Source: Serratia marcescens
GTDB lineage: Bacteria; Pseudomonadota; Gammaproteobacteria; Enterobacterales; Enterobacteriaceae
NCBI GenBank assembly: GCA_015548865.1
Contig: JADMXW010000016.1
Location: 89,019 to 153,018 of the forward strand
Direction of reading: 5' to 3'
Length of the DNA: 64,000 bases
The position numbers and the translations under genes were made by a program. The notes beneath the pieces are model-generated. The model was given only the letters and a program-made list of their open reading frames with translations. It was not told the origin of the DNA and did no database searches. Positions 31,518-41,077 of this stretch are shown here, in pieces. Within the stretch, counting starts at the first letter, position 1. Each line of letters begins with the position of its first letter.

Positions 31518-31543
31518 AATCAATCTCTCTAAGGGTATTAATC

Positions 31544-31568
31544 TACCAATAGTAACTTACCTTTGGTA
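31544..31568. promoter_or_regulatory. Predicted TetR operator
   Basis: TACCAATAGTAA and TTACCTTTGGTA are inverted arms (10 of 12 positions match) around a single C, 27 nt upstream of the reductase start. A shorter dyad TTACCtttGGTAA overlaps the right arm. Size and position fit a TetR-family operator. Confidence 0.6.
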
Positions 31569-31746
31569 ACTTAGATAGATATCATGATAAATACCCCGAT
31601 AACACATTCATTGAAATGCTCTTTCACCCTACATTTCTATTGGCAGAATACACTTTCCCCTATCGTTTTACACAGGTAGGATGTATAAAAAGCAACAAAA
31701 GCAACGTGTTAGTACATATTTTTCACATACAGCAAGGACACACAGC

Positions 31747-32571
31747 ATGAATCTGGTTCACTATCTCGGCAAACAGACCTTGGGGGTGTTAGCCTGCTAC
31801 CAGCAGGGAAAAGTGGTGATGCACATTTGCGGCGTCTACCCGCGCATCAATAATGCGCTGCGCGTTTTTTTCCCCAAAGGTCACGCGCTGACCGTCGGCG
31901 ATTTCGCCACGTTGCATCTTGATAATCGTACCGGTGTGGATCAGTTCGATGCCACCATTTCCGTTTATCGTGCTTCTTACAAAGGACGCGTGGCGGAGGT
32001 GGATGAAGATTGGGTGCTGCTGGAGCCGCGGGAGTGCCAAGTGATGTATGGGCTGAACTGCGTGCTGGATATTCGTGCGCCGGACTATCACTACCCTCAG
32101 GATACGCGCGAAGAGCACCCTGTGCCGCTTACTGCGCTAAATACACTGCCAGAGACTGAACAACACGATTTCACCAACAAGGTAGGCGTGCTGGTCACTA
32201 TGGCGGAAGAACAGCCCCATACAACCGTTCTGGCGTTTCTCTCTTCGGTAGAAAACGACGTGTTTCTCATTACATTTCCTGAGACATTCAAATCCCGGCA
32301 ACTCAAGCGTAACCCGCACTGCTTCTTTGCTATGGATGAGCGTTCACATTACACCTTTGAACGCGCAATTGAATGGAACTATACCTTGATTGAGGGTGAT
32401 GCCTATCTGATCTCGCCACACAATCCGCTGTTCGAACAGGTGCGCGAGGCATTTATTCACAAAAATCCATGGGAGATGGCATTCTTCCTGCGTGAAGACC
32501 TGGAGATGTACCATATCAGGAGTCGACAACTGGTCTGTCCCGGTTCACGCCAGGCAGTCGCAACGACATAA
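31747..32571 (+). CDS. Uncharacterised two-domain protein with C-terminal PNPOx-like split barrel
   Basis: 274 residues starting MNLVHYLGKQTLGVL, with AAGGA 8 nt upstream; the frame is open 22 codons further but without an SD. Residues about 1-110 form a beta-rich domain with a PilZ/split-barrel-like look (VDQFDATISVYRASYKGRVAEVDEDWVLL). Residues about 135-255 resemble the pyridoxamine-5'-phosphate-oxidase-like FMN-binding split barrel (VGVLVTMAEEQPHTTVLAFLSS, LITFPETFKSRQLKRNPHCFFAMD). No signal peptide. Function unknown; a flavin or heme-binding role is plausible. It is flanked by the reductase operon and yfcD. Confidence 0.65.
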   Translation: MNLVHYLGKQTLGVLACYQQGKVVMHICGVYPRINNALRVFFPKGHALTVGDFATLHLDNRTGVDQFDATISVYRASYKGRVAEVDEDWVLLEPRECQVMYGLNCVLDIRAPDYHYPQDTREEHPVPLTALNTLPETEQHDFTNKVGVLVTMAEEQPHTTVLAFLSSVENDVFLITFPETFKSRQLKRNPHCFFAMDERSHYTFERAIEWNYTLIEGDAYLISPHNPLFEQVREAFIHKNPWEMAFFLREDLEMYHIRSRQLVCPGSRQAVATT

Positions 32572-32579
32572 TTGTTTGC

Positions 32580-32608
32580 GCTGCGGGCGACCACGGGTGG
32601 CCCGCAGC
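32580..32608. other. Hairpin between convergent genes
   Basis: GCTGCGGGC and GCCCGCAGC pair over an 11-nt loop containing a smaller CCAC/GTGG stem. It sits in the 52-nt gap between the split-barrel gene and yfcD. No strong U-run, so at best a weak bidirectional terminator. Confidence 0.5.
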
Positions 32609-32623
32609 AAAAGAGTGTTCCGA

Positions 32624-33217
32624 TTATTCTTCAGCGTCGCCCGATTCAGCGACAGCGTCATCTATTTTCGCAGGCTCGCGCGCAATGGGTTTGCCGTAAC
32701 TTTGCTCATTGTAACGACTCATCCATAGAGACAGAGCTTTCAGTGAATCCGGCGTGAACTCATCGCAGCGTGCTGTGACTTCTTGCGGCGTCATCCAGCA
32801 CACCTCAGCCACTTCTTCTTCCTGCAAGGCAAACGGGCCGTGAGTAACGCAGCTGAATAACGCCCCCCACACACGGCAATTATCACCGTCAAAATAGAAC
32901 AAGCCATGATCGGCGAAAGGTACGCCAGCAATCCCCAGTTCCTCTTCCGCCTCACGACGTGCAGACTCCAGCATTTGCTCGCCAGTTTGCACCACGCCTC
33001 CTGCCGTCGCATCTAACCAACCGGGGTAGAAATCTTTGGTATCCGTACGGCGTTGAACCAGTATTTTTCCCATGCCGTCATGAACAACGATATAGGTGGC
33101 GCGATGACGTAAACGTTGAGAGCGCATTTGCTGACGGCTGGCCTGGGCGATAACATCGTTGTTCTCGTCAACAATATCCACCCACTCAGTGCCTGCTGCT
33201 TGACTTTGCTCCACCAT
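32624..33217 (-). CDS. yfcD: Nudix hydrolase YfcD
   Basis: 197 residues. The Nudix box is intact at about residues 74-96 ([20 protein letters not shown], then ELGI), in an isopentenyl-diphosphate isomerase-like hydrolase subfamily. Starts [15 protein letters not shown], close to E. coli YfcD, with a longer acidic C-terminal tail. Substrate unestablished. Confidence 0.94.
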   Translation of the reverse strand: MVEQSQAAGTEWVDIVDENNDVIAQASRQQMRSQRLRHRATYIVVHDGMGKILVQRRTDTKDFYPGWLDATAGGVVQTGEQMLESARREAEEELGIAGVPFADHGLFYFDGDNCRVWGALFSCVTHGPFALQEEEVAEVCWMTPQEVTARCDEFTPDSLKALSLWMSRYNEQSYGKPIAREPAKIDDAVAESGDAEE

Positions 33218-33303
33218 CCTCAGAACCCTTCAGTATTGGCGCGTTGCGACGCGCGTCTGTTTTAAACGTACCAAGCGTTAATCATGCTACGATCGCTGAT
33301 AAC

Positions 33304-33855
33304 TTAGTGACTAATAGTTACCTGTGCAATAGGGTCGCCCCCCATTAAGGGTAAAACCGCAAGCGTACCCTGTGTCAACATCCCGTAACTGGGCACATTT
33401 CCTCCCTTCGGTAAACTGACGGAGCCAGGGTTAAAACAGTAGATTTCCCCTTGACGCTCTGCCACAGGAAGGTGGGTATGTCCGAAAACCAACACATCTC
33501 CCGCCTGCAACGGTGGGAGATGTTGGGGATGATATAGGTGACCGTGCGTCAGGAAAAGACGCAGTTGCGGCAACAGCACCTGTTGCCACGGCGCTGTCAC
33601 CGGAAAGTCGAGCAGCATCTGATCCACTTCGCTATCACAGTTGCCGCGCACTGCCACAATTTTGTGAGCAAAGGCATTCAGTCGGCTCGCCACTTCGGCA
33701 GGTTGGTAGCCCTCAGGCAACGGATTACGCGGCCCATGATTGAGAAAATCACCCAATAGAATCAGCCACTCTGCACCACTACGAGTAAAAATATCGAGTA
33801 CGCGCTCCGTCGCCGTAAGGGAGCCGTGGATATCTGAGGCAAACATCAACTTCAT
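33304..33855 (-). CDS. yfcE: Metallophosphodiesterase YfcE
   Basis: 183 residues from MKLMFASDIHG, chosen because GGGGA is 5-6 nt upstream and it matches E. coli YfcE. All calcineurin-like metal motifs are visible: ASDIHGS, LGDFLNHGP, VRGNCDSEVD, LTHGHLY and GHTHLP. E. coli YfcE is a Mn-dependent phosphodiesterase on artificial substrates; the natural one is unknown. It is separated from yfcD by an 86-nt gap. Confidence 0.95.
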   Translation of the reverse strand: MKLMFASDIHGSLTATERVLDIFTRSGAEWLILLGDFLNHGPRNPLPEGYQPAEVASRLNAFAHKIVAVRGNCDSEVDQMLLDFPVTAPWQQVLLPQLRLFLTHGHLYHPQHLPPLQAGDVLVFGHTHLPVAERQGEIYCFNPGSVSLPKGGNVPSYGMLTQGTLAVLPLMGGDPIAQVTISH

Positions 33856-34023
33856 CGCAATCCCCAAAAAGCACACTAACCAATAAAGCAAAGTGTAACA
33901 AAATTCTCGTTCTCTTCTCTTATCCTTTTTTCATTTGGGAACGTGCTGTCGCACGATTGTACACATCATCAACGTGAAGAGAGTGGATAAAAACGAACGC
34001 TCAATACAGGGACATCTCAGAAG

Positions 34024-34056
34024 AAAAAACGTACTGAACGTTCCTTGTTCAGTACG
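34024..34056 (-). terminator. Terminator of the eutBC operon
   Basis: CGTACTGAAC and GTTCAGTACG form a perfect 10-bp stem; on the minus strand a UUUUUU run follows (A tract at 34024-34029). It lies 104 nt past the eutC stop. Confidence 0.85.
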
Positions 34057-34159
34057 ATCCTGAGTTGCAGAATCCGTGTCAGTGACACGCGGATGAAAGC
34101 AAATTGAACAATCTCGCCCCTTCTGCACGATGCAGCGCACAGTGGAAAGCGAGTCACCA

Positions 34160-34957
34160 TCATGGTGTGGTCAAATGCCCTACGGCAGGTGGGTGAATCT
34201 TGCCGTGCATCGCCGGGTTATCGCTCTCATCTTTCAGCGCAACCCCCGACAAACGGCGTTGAAACGCTTGTTCCAGCAGCCAGGCCCATTTAAATGCTGC
34301 CTGCGGATAATCCAGCCCTTCCGGGCGAATGTTGGAAATACAGTTACGCTCCGACTCCAAACGGCGCGTGTTAGGGCTCCAAGTTAAATAAATACTCAGG
34401 CTGTCCGGTGAAGATAAACCAGGACGTTCACCGATAAGAATCGCTACCGCTTTCGCCTGCAGACATTCACCGATGTCATCGCCCAGAGCCACGCGCGACT
34501 GATGCGCCAACACAACAGGTGCCAGTGACAAGCCGAGCTGTTCCAGATAAGGACGCGCCTGTTTGATAAGCGGCACCGCTTGTCGGTGTACCGCCTTAGA
34601 AGAGAGGCCATCGGCCACCACTATCAACACATCGGCAGGCGGTTGATGAAGCGCCAATAGCGCCTCACGGCTGGCATCCGACAATCGCCGTCCCAAATCT
34701 GGTCGACAAAGATACTGCTCGCGCGACGTCGCAGCACTGTGCACCGTAAACGTTTTCAGCCCTTGCGCCGCTAACGCCTCTGCAAGGGTTTCACTGTCAA
34801 ATGCCTGATGCACCGCATCTCGCGCCTGCGCATGTGCCAAGCCAAATTTCAGCAGTTCATCTGTAGGCAAACTCGCTCCCGTGCGCCCCAAGGCAATGCG
34901 CGCCGCCGTGTATTCGCGCAGCATTTCCCACGGGTTGGCGTGAACGACCTCCTTCAT
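34160..34957 (-). CDS. eutC: Ethanolamine ammonia-lyase small subunit
   Basis: 265 residues. With EutB it forms the adenosylcobalamin-dependent enzyme converting ethanolamine to acetaldehyde and ammonia. Visible family stretches: ARIALGRTGASLPTDELLKFGLAHAQARDAVH, VVADGLSSKAVHRQA and ILIGERPGLSSPDSLSIYLTWSP (cobalamin side). The start overlaps the eutB stop by 4 nt. The usual N-terminal extension of enteric EutC is short here. Confidence 0.97.
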   Translation of the reverse strand: MKEVVHANPWEMLREYTAARIALGRTGASLPTDELLKFGLAHAQARDAVHQAFDSETLAEALAAQGLKTFTVHSAATSREQYLCRPDLGRRLSDASREALLALHQPPADVLIVVADGLSSKAVHRQAVPLIKQARPYLEQLGLSLAPVVLAHQSRVALGDDIGECLQAKAVAILIGERPGLSSPDSLSIYLTWSPNTRRLESERNCISNIRPEGLDYPQAAFKWAWLLEQAFQRRLSGVALKDESDNPAMHGKIHPPAVGHLTTP

Positions 34958-36345
34958 ACGCGCCCCTCCAGATAAGGTTGATGTTGCAGCAAAGGATGCT
35001 GGCGGCTGGCATCACACAGCCGACCTTGGGGATCAAGGATCTTCATGCGCGTCAGCCACTCACCAAACTCTGGCGCATGCTTCAATCCCAGAAGCTCGCG
35101 CACATACAGGGCATCATGAAATGAGGTGCTCTGGTAATTGAGCATGATGTCATCCGCTCCGGGAATCCCCATCAGATAGGTCAATCCGGCGGTCGCCAAC
35201 AACGTCAACAGCGTATCCATGTCATCCTGATCCGCTTCGGCATGGTTGGTGTAGCAGACATCACAACCCAAGGGGACGCCAAGCAGCTTGCCGCAGAAAT
35301 GATCTTCCAATCCGGCACGAATAATTTGCTTGCCGTCATAGAGATATTCAGGCCCGATAAACCCCACGACCGTATTCACCAACAGGGGAGAAAAACGCCG
35401 CGCCACCGCGTAGGCTCGCGCTTCACAGGTTTGTTGATCGACGCCATGATGGGCATTGGCAGAAAGGCAACTGCCCTGCCCGGTTTCAAAATACATCACG
35501 TCGTTACCCAGCGTGCCACGCTGTAAGCTCAATGCAGCCTGATGCGCCTCTTCCAGCGTCGCCAGATTGAAACCAAAGCTGGCATTGGTGGCTTCGGTAC
35601 CGGCGATCGATTGAAACACCAGATCGACGGGTGTCCCCCGCTCGATAAGCTTCAGCGTATTAGTGACATGTGTCAGCACACAAGACTGCGTGGGGATCTC
35701 AAACCGGTGAATGACATCATCAAGCATGTAGTTAAGCTGTTCCAGCAGCGGCAAGCTGTCACTGGCCGGATTAATACCAATCACCGCATCACCGCTACCA
35801 TACAGCAAGCCATCAAGCATACTGGCGGCAATACCTTTTAAATCATCGGTTGGATGGTTCGGCTGCAAGCGCACGCTGAGATGTCCTGGCAAGCCAATCG
35901 TGTTGCGAAAGCGCGTGACGACACGGCATTTTTTTGCCGTCAGGATCAAATCCTGATTGCGCATCAGCTTGCTCACTGCTGCGGCCATTTCTGGCGTGAT
36001 ACCTGGAGCAACGCGCGCCAGCAGTTCGCTACTGGTCGTGTCACTCAATAGCCAGTTGCGAAAATCCCCAACGGTCAAATGTGAAATGGGTTCAAACGCA
36101 TCCTTATCATGGCTATCAACAATCAGTCGAGTGACCTCATCCTGCTCATAGGGAATCAATACTTCCTGCAAGAAGGTCTTTAACGGCACTGCGGCCAGCG
36201 TCATACGCGCCGCCATGCGCTCTTCAGCGCTCAGTGCCGCCACGCCTGCCAGATAGTCACCGGAACGCGCCGGTGACGCTTTAGCCAAGAGCGTACGCAG
36301 AGAATCAAAGGTGTAACGCTGGTGCCCCAGTGTCGTGTGATACAT
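34954..36345 (-). CDS. eutB: Ethanolamine ammonia-lyase large subunit
   Basis: 463 residues, normal for EutB. TIM-barrel catalytic subunit; conserved GLPGHLSVRLQPNHPTDD, SIAGTEATNASFGFNL and GCDVCYTNHAEADQDDMDTLL are seen. A very strong SD (GAGGAGGGG) directly precedes the ATG. No eutA (reactivase), permease or microcompartment genes are in the window, so this is a compact eutBC unit rather than the 17-gene enteric eut operon. Confidence 0.98.
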   Translation of the reverse strand: MYHTTLGHQRYTFDSLRTLLAKASPARSGDYLAGVAALSAEERMAARMTLAAVPLKTFLQEVLIPYEQDEVTRLIVDSHDKDAFEPISHLTVGDFRNWLLSDTTSSELLARVAPGITPEMAAAVSKLMRNQDLILTAKKCRVVTRFRNTIGLPGHLSVRLQPNHPTDDLKGIAASMLDGLLYGSGDAVIGINPASDSLPLLEQLNYMLDDVIHRFEIPTQSCVLTHVTNTLKLIERGTPVDLVFQSIAGTEATNASFGFNLATLEEAHQAALSLQRGTLGNDVMYFETGQGSCLSANAHHGVDQQTCEARAYAVARRFSPLLVNTVVGFIGPEYLYDGKQIIRAGLEDHFCGKLLGVPLGCDVCYTNHAEADQDDMDTLLTLLATAGLTYLMGIPGADDIMLNYQSTSFHDALYVRELLGLKHAPEFGEWLTRMKILDPQGRLCDASRQHPLLQHQPYLEGRV

Positions 36346-36688
36346 ACCCCTCCTCGCCTACTGCGTAGATACTGTGAATAAAAATCATGCTGCAAAGCGC
36401 GTACCAACGCCGAAAAAGCGTACCAGCTTTGATATCACGCAGGCAGAACGAACATCTGTGCTCTTCAGCATGCGCTGTTTTGCGGCATTTCGCCCCATAA
36501 TGCAGCAGGTTTTGCCAATCCCAAGGGCAACGTTGCGTACTGAAATGCAGCGTTTTTTTACCAGATAGTCCCAGTATCTCGCTCAGAATCACCTATTATC
36601 ATTAGCATTCATGATAAAAAGACGAATAGGTCCCACGTTACATCCTTGTAAACGCCATCAGAACCGATAGGGAATAAGTGAGGCAACG
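36346..36688. promoter_or_regulatory. Divergent eutB / yfcH intergenic region
   Basis: 343 nt without a gene. It must contain the eutBC and yfcH promoters. It holds the dyad TTATCAT-N8-ATGATAA at 36596-36617, about 70 nt before yfcH, which has a Fur-like look. Confidence 0.45.
36596..36617. promoter_or_regulatory. Inverted repeat, possible operator upstream of yfcH
   Basis: TTATCAT, 8 nt, ATGATAA: exact 7-bp arms. The sequence is AT-rich and partly resembles a Fur box, but the centre does not fit well. Confidence 0.35.
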
Positions 36689-37591
36689 ATGCAACTACTG
36701 ATTACGGGCGGAACCGGCCTGATTGGCCGTCACCTGATTGCTCGACTACTGTCTTTATCACACCATGTCACGGTACTCACTCGCGATACCACGCGTGCTC
36801 GCCAGATACTTGGCGAGCGAGTGGAGTACTGGTCAACACTGCAAAACCGTACCTCGCTGGACGACATTGATGCAGTCATCAATCTGGCAGGAGAACCGAT
36901 TGCCGACAAACGTTGGACGCCACAACAAAAGCAGAAACTCAGTGATAGCCGTTGGCACATTACCGAGCAGCTGGCCTCATTGATTAAAGCCAGCGCATCG
37001 CCGCCTTCAGTATTCATTTCTGGTTCTGCTGTAGGCTATTACGGCAATCAAGGGGCCGAGTTGATTACCGAAGAAGAGTCTCCCACGCCCGAATTTACCC
37101 ATCAGCTCTGCGCACGCTGGGAGGCATTGGCACTGAGTGCTGAGAGCGATCACACGCGGGTGTGCCTGCTTCGCACCGGCATCGTATTGGCCGCCAACGG
37201 CGGCGCGTTGGCAAAAATGTTACCGCCCTTCCGCATCGGGCTGGGTGGCCCCTTGGGATCGGGCAAACAGTACATGTCCTGGATTCATATCGACGATATG
37301 GTCAATGCCATTCTGTACTTGTTGGATAACCCGATTTTACGCGGGCCCTTTAATATGACCGCACCTTATCCCGTACGCAACGAGCAGTTTTGCGCCATGC
37401 TGGCCCATGTGCTGGATCGCCCGTGTTTCATGCGTGTGCCCGCATTTGCACTCAAATTGCTTATGGGAGAAGCTGCCGCGCTGGTATTGGGTGGACAGCG
37501 CGCCATTCCGCATCGGCTGGAAGCTGCAGGATTCGGCTTTCGCTATTACGAGTTGGAAGAAGCGCTCAAGGATGTCACTGGGAAAAAATAG
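36689..37591 (+). CDS. yfcH: NAD-dependent epimerase/dehydratase family protein YfcH (SDR39U1 type)
   Basis: 300 residues. Rossmann motif [11 protein letters not shown] at about 7-17, then [13 protein letters not shown] and SGSAVGYYG, all typical of the SDR39U1/YfcH family, with a C-terminal DUF1731 region ([24 protein letters not shown]). Biochemical role not established; orthologues have been connected to cell division in other organisms. Start supported by GAGG 7 nt upstream. Confidence 0.94.
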   Translation: MQLLITGGTGLIGRHLIARLLSLSHHVTVLTRDTTRARQILGERVEYWSTLQNRTSLDDIDAVINLAGEPIADKRWTPQQKQKLSDSRWHITEQLASLIKASASPPSVFISGSAVGYYGNQGAELITEEESPTPEFTHQLCARWEALALSAESDHTRVCLLRTGIVLAANGGALAKMLPPFRIGLGGPLGSGKQYMSWIHIDDMVNAILYLLDNPILRGPFNMTAPYPVRNEQFCAMLAHVLDRPCFMRVPAFALKLLMGEAAALVLGGQRAIPHRLEAAGFGFRYYELEEALKDVTGKK

Positions 37592-37645
37592 TCAAAGGGC
37601 ACATCGCCAAAAATCGGGAATGCGCCCTGTTGATAACAGCACTTT

Positions 37646-38419
37646 CTATTTCAAAGCGCCAGAGAGAAACTGCTGCAAACGCGGGCTTGTCGGGTTACCA
37701 AATACGCGATCCGGTGGGCCCTCTTCTTCGATCACGCCCTGATGCAAAAAAATCACATGACTTGATACGTGGCGAGCAAACTCCATTTCATGGGTTACCA
37801 CGACCATGGTTTTACCCTCCTCCGCCAGTTGCTGCATGATGCGCAGCACTTCGCCTACCAATTCTGGATCCAGCGCCGAAGTGGGTTCGTCAAACAGCAA
37901 TACTTCCGGTTCCATCGCCAGTGCCCGCGCGATAGATACACGCTGCTGCTGCCCACCGGAGAGATTGGCTGGGTATTTGTTCTGCGCTTCACCGGTAATC
38001 CCCACTTTATCGAGATAGCGCACAGCACGCTCACGGGCTTCCGCTTTGCTCAACCCTAACACCTGAACCGGTGCTTCCATGACATTTTCCAACACCGTCA
38101 TAAAGCTCCACAAATTGAAATGCTGAAACACCATGGTTAACCGAGTACGCAGCAGTTGCAGCTGTTTTTTATCAAATACCTTCAGTTGCCCGTCGGTATC
38201 GCGCACCATGCGAATTTCCTCATCGTTGACGAAAATCGCCCCTTCGCACGGTTTTTCCAAAAAGTTGATACAGCGTAGCAAGGTACTTTTACCCGATCCT
38301 GACGAACCGATAATCGAAATCACATCCCCCGCCTGTGCCTGAAGAGAAACTCCCTTCAGCACTTCGTGTTCCCCGTAACGTTTGTGCAGTTCCGTCACCA
38401 TCAGCTTATGGTTTGACAT
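37646..38419 (-). CDS. hisP: Histidine/lysine/arginine/ornithine ABC transporter ATPase HisP
   Basis: 257 residues. Walker [10 protein letters not shown] at 38-46, signature [15 protein letters not shown], Walker B VLLFDEP and H-loop VTHEME are intact. It energises the HisQM permease fed by the periplasmic binding protein. Last gene of the operon, 17 nt after hisM. Confidence 0.97.
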   Translation of the reverse strand: MSNHKLMVTELHKRYGEHEVLKGVSLQAQAGDVISIIGSSGSGKSTLLRCINFLEKPCEGAIFVNDEEIRMVRDTDGQLKVFDKKQLQLLRTRLTMVFQHFNLWSFMTVLENVMEAPVQVLGLSKAEARERAVRYLDKVGITGEAQNKYPANLSGGQQQRVSIARALAMEPEVLLFDEPTSALDPELVGEVLRIMQQLAEEGKTMVVVTHEMEFARHVSSHVIFLHQGVIEEEGPPDRVFGNPTSPRLQQFLSGALK

Positions 38420-38435
38420 GCTTTTTTTCCTGATG

Positions 38436-39152
38436 TTAATGAGATGAACGGGTATGAATATGCCGTAGCCAGCGCCGCTCCGCTTGTTTGAACAGGCCGA
38501 TCAACACAAAAGAGATTGCCAGATAAATCACCGCCGCAATACCAAAGGCATAAAATGGCTGGTAGGTGGACGCGTTAATATCGCGAGCAATTTTCAAGAT
38601 GTCCGGCACCGTCACAGTAAATGCCAGCGCCGTGGAGTGAAGCATCAAAATCACCTCATTGCTGTATGCTGGCAGCGCAATGCGTAACGCACAGGGCAAA
38701 ATAATGCAGCGATACTGTTTAAATCGGGAAAAACCGTAGGCTCTGGCCGCTTCAATCTCGCCATAAGGAACTGACCGGATCGCCCCAGCAAAAATCTCTG
38801 TAGTGTACGCACAGGTGTTCAGCGCCAGTGCCAATATCGCACAGTTCAACCCACTGCGGAAAAACGCATTCAGCATGTCAGTGCCGCGCACGATTTCCAG
38901 GCTGTATACGCCGGAGTAAAACACCAGTAGCTGCACGTAAAGCGGTGTGCCGCGGAACACATAGGTAAACACCCAGACAGGAAAACTAAAGCGCCGCCGT
39001 GGAGAAACGCGCGCAATCGCCAGCGGGATCGCCAGCAGACCGCCCATCACAACGGATGAGATTAGCAGCCACAACGTCATTGCCAGCCCGGTCAGACGAT
39101 ACCCATCACTCCACAGCAAGGGTTGCCAGTACTGTTGCAGGATCTCACTCAT
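38436..39152 (-). CDS. hisM: Histidine ABC transporter permease HisM
   Basis: 238 residues with five to six membrane segments. Permease signature near [24 protein letters not shown] (EAA loop that contacts HisP). Overlaps the hisQ stop by 8 nt, consistent with coupled translation. Confidence 0.97.
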   Translation of the reverse strand: MSEILQQYWQPLLWSDGYRLTGLAMTLWLLISSVVMGGLLAIPLAIARVSPRRRFSFPVWVFTYVFRGTPLYVQLLVFYSGVYSLEIVRGTDMLNAFFRSGLNCAILALALNTCAYTTEIFAGAIRSVPYGEIEAARAYGFSRFKQYRCIILPCALRIALPAYSNEVILMLHSTALAFTVTVPDILKIARDINASTYQPFYAFGIAAVIYLAISFVLIGLFKQAERRWLRHIHTRSSH

Positions 39153-39834
39153 AATTCACCTTCTTCACGCCCTGCGAGTAATGGCGTTCCAGCCACCACA
39201 GCACTCCATTGGAGACCGTGGTAAAAATCAGATACATCACCCCGGCGACAATGGCGAAATAGAACGGCTCATGCGCGCCCTTGCCTGCCAACTGGGTCAC
39301 TTTGACAATATCATTCAACCCCAACAACGACACCAGTGCTGTCGCTTTGAGGATCACCTGCCAGTTGTTGCCAATCCCCGGCAGAGCAAAGCGCATCATG
39401 GAAGGAAACATGATGCGGCGAAATACTTTCAGTGGAGTAAAACCATAAGCCACGGCAGCTTCAATCTGCCCTGGCGGCACAGCCAGATAGGCTCCGCGAA
39501 AGGTTTCAGTAAAATAGGCACCGTAGATAAACCCAAGCGTGATGATCCCCGCTGAGAGTGGATCGATATCGATTTGTGCGATCCCAATCGCCTCAGTCAA
39601 GCTGTTAAGCGCAATCTGCAGGCCATAAAAAATCAGTAACATTAACACCAGGTCCGGCACACCGCGGATAAGCGTGGTGTACGCAGAGAAAAAACCGGAC
39701 AGCAGGCGATTGGCAGAGAGCTTGGCACCCGCGCCAACAAGTCCAATGACCAATGCCAACAGAAGCGAGCACACCGCCAATTGCAGCGTCATGCGCGCTC
39801 CGTCAAGAATCAAGTCGGTATAGCCGTAGAGCAT
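39145..39834 (-). CDS. hisQ: Histidine ABC transporter permease HisQ
   Basis: 229 residues from MLYGYTDLILDGARM; the frame extends 9 codons upstream but this start matches E. coli HisQ and has GGAAA upstream. Five membrane segments and the EAA loop GQIEAAVAYGFTPLKVFRRIMFP. The 66-nt spacer to the binding-protein gene contains a hairpin at 39862-39884. Confidence 0.96.
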   Translation of the reverse strand: MLYGYTDLILDGARMTLQLAVCSLLLALVIGLVGAGAKLSANRLLSGFFSAYTTLIRGVPDLVLMLLIFYGLQIALNSLTEAIGIAQIDIDPLSAGIITLGFIYGAYFTETFRGAYLAVPPGQIEAAVAYGFTPLKVFRRIMFPSMMRFALPGIGNNWQVILKATALVSLLGLNDIVKVTQLAGKGAHEPFYFAIVAGVMYLIFTTVSNGVLWWLERHYSQGVKKVNYE

Positions 39835-39861
39835 CGCGCGTTTCCGTCTAAAAATGCACAC

Positions 39862-39884
39862 TCTGCCTGCATTACGCAGGCAGA
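39862..39884. other. Intercistronic hairpin hisJ-hisQ
   Basis: TCTGCCTGC and GCAGGCAGA form a perfect 9-bp stem with loop ATTAC, without a U-run. In the Salmonella operon a REP element occupies the same spacer and keeps binding-protein mRNA high; a similar role is inferred. Confidence 0.7.
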
Positions 39885-39900
39885 TCTCGGCAACACGCCA

Positions 39901-40680
39901 TTAGCCGCCGTATACGTCAAAATCGAAGTATTTCTTCGCAAAGGTATCGTAGGTACCGTCTTTGCGCATCTCTTCGAACGCCTTGTCCAACGCAGCTTTC
40001 AGCTCTTTGTCCTCTTTACGCAGCCCCATGCCAGTCCCTACGCCAAAGAATTTGTCATCCTTCACCGCCGGACCTGCAAAGACGTAATCTTTGCCCGCAG
40101 GTAATTTCAGGAAGCCTTCACTGCCCGCCACTTCATCCTGGAACGCAGCATCAATACGGCCTGCGGTCAAATCAGCGTAGATCAGATCCTGGTTTTGGTA
40201 AGCAACAACATCAATGCCTTTGGGCTGCCAGTTGGCATTGGCATAGGCTTCTTGAGTAGATGCTTGCAATACCCCCACGCGTTTACCGCGCAGCGATTCC
40301 AGCGTCGGTTGAATGTTCGCCCCTTTCTTCTCGATCAGACGCGCATTGGCGGCATAGAGTTTTTCTGTGAAAGCAATCTCTTGCTGACGTTTCTCGGTGA
40401 TAGAGAGCGAGGAGATGATGGCATCAATTTTTTTCGCTTTTAGTGAGGGGATCAGCGCGTCGAAATCACTTTCAACAAAGGTACATTCGGTCTTGATGCG
40501 CTTGCACAGCTCTTTGGCTAAATCGATATCAAAACCGACCAGTTCACCGCTGGCATTCTTGGACTCAAAGGGTGCATAGGTTGGGTCGGTGCCGATTTTG
40601 AGATTCTTGGGAACATCAGCCAGTGCGCTTCCCGCAGCAATAACCAAGGCCAACGGCAGAATTCTGAATAATTTTTTCAT
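39901..40680 (-). CDS. hisJ: Periplasmic histidine/lysine/arginine/ornithine-binding protein (HisJ/ArgT)
   Basis: 259 residues with a classic signal peptide ([21 protein letters not shown], cleavage predicted before DVPKNLKIG). Class 3 solute-binding protein with [27 protein letters not shown], the Cys pair CKRIKTEC and C-terminal [11 protein letters not shown]. The sequence mixes HisJ-like ([19 protein letters not shown]) and ArgT-like ([22 protein letters not shown]) features, and only one such gene is present, so one protein may serve both roles. Symbol choice is uncertain. Confidence 0.9.
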   Translation of the reverse strand: MKKLFRILPLALVIAAGSALADVPKNLKIGTDPTYAPFESKNASGELVGFDIDLAKELCKRIKTECTFVESDFDALIPSLKAKKIDAIISSLSITEKRQQEIAFTEKLYAANARLIEKKGANIQPTLESLRGKRVGVLQASTQEAYANANWQPKGIDVVAYQNQDLIYADLTAGRIDAAFQDEVAGSEGFLKLPAGKDYVFAGPAVKDDKFFGVGTGMGLRKEDKELKAALDKAFEEMRKDGTYDTFAKKYFDFDVYGG

Positions 40681-40812
40681 TTCGCAACCCTTATCTTGAT
40701 GGAATGATGATCAAAAAGAATGAATATCACTAAGCGTAAAGGGGCGGTCAGACGCCTGCGCGCTCTTGCGCGAAAGGGATGCCAGCGCCGCCAGTCTCAT
40801 CGGCAGAAACCT

Positions 40813-40828
40813 TGCAAAATCCGCGCCA
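40813..40828 (-). promoter_or_regulatory. Sigma-54 (RpoN) promoter for hisJQMP
   Basis: Minus-strand TGGCGC-GGATT-TTGCA against the consensus TGGCAC-N5-TTGCA; one mismatch, and the -24 GG and -12 GC are intact. The predicted start would be near 40800, about 120 nt before hisJ. The Salmonella argT gene is known to have a nitrogen-regulated sigma-54 promoter. Confidence 0.7.
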
Positions 40829-41060
40829 TAATCGCAGAGAAATACGGATAAATCCGAAATCTGCCGCAAGCGCGTAGCGATAGGGGCACCTTGCCGATGG
40901 TGCTGATGCGCGGGTTAACCAAGACGGATGCGGCATACTGCCTTGGCAACAATTTGGTGCAAATCAATCAATAATTGCACCACAACAACGCATCACCGCT
41001 TAAGCGTAGTGCAAACCCAGCGGGGACAGGCAAGAAAGCGAGAGAAAAAGCAACGCGAAT

Positions 41061-41077
41061 TGCACCTGATTGGTGTG
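41061..41077. promoter_or_regulatory. NtrC (GlnG) binding-site match
   Basis: TGCACC-TGATT-GGTGTG against TGCACY-N5-RGTGCA. About 235 nt upstream of the sigma-54 promoter, within enhancer range. Confidence 0.5.
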
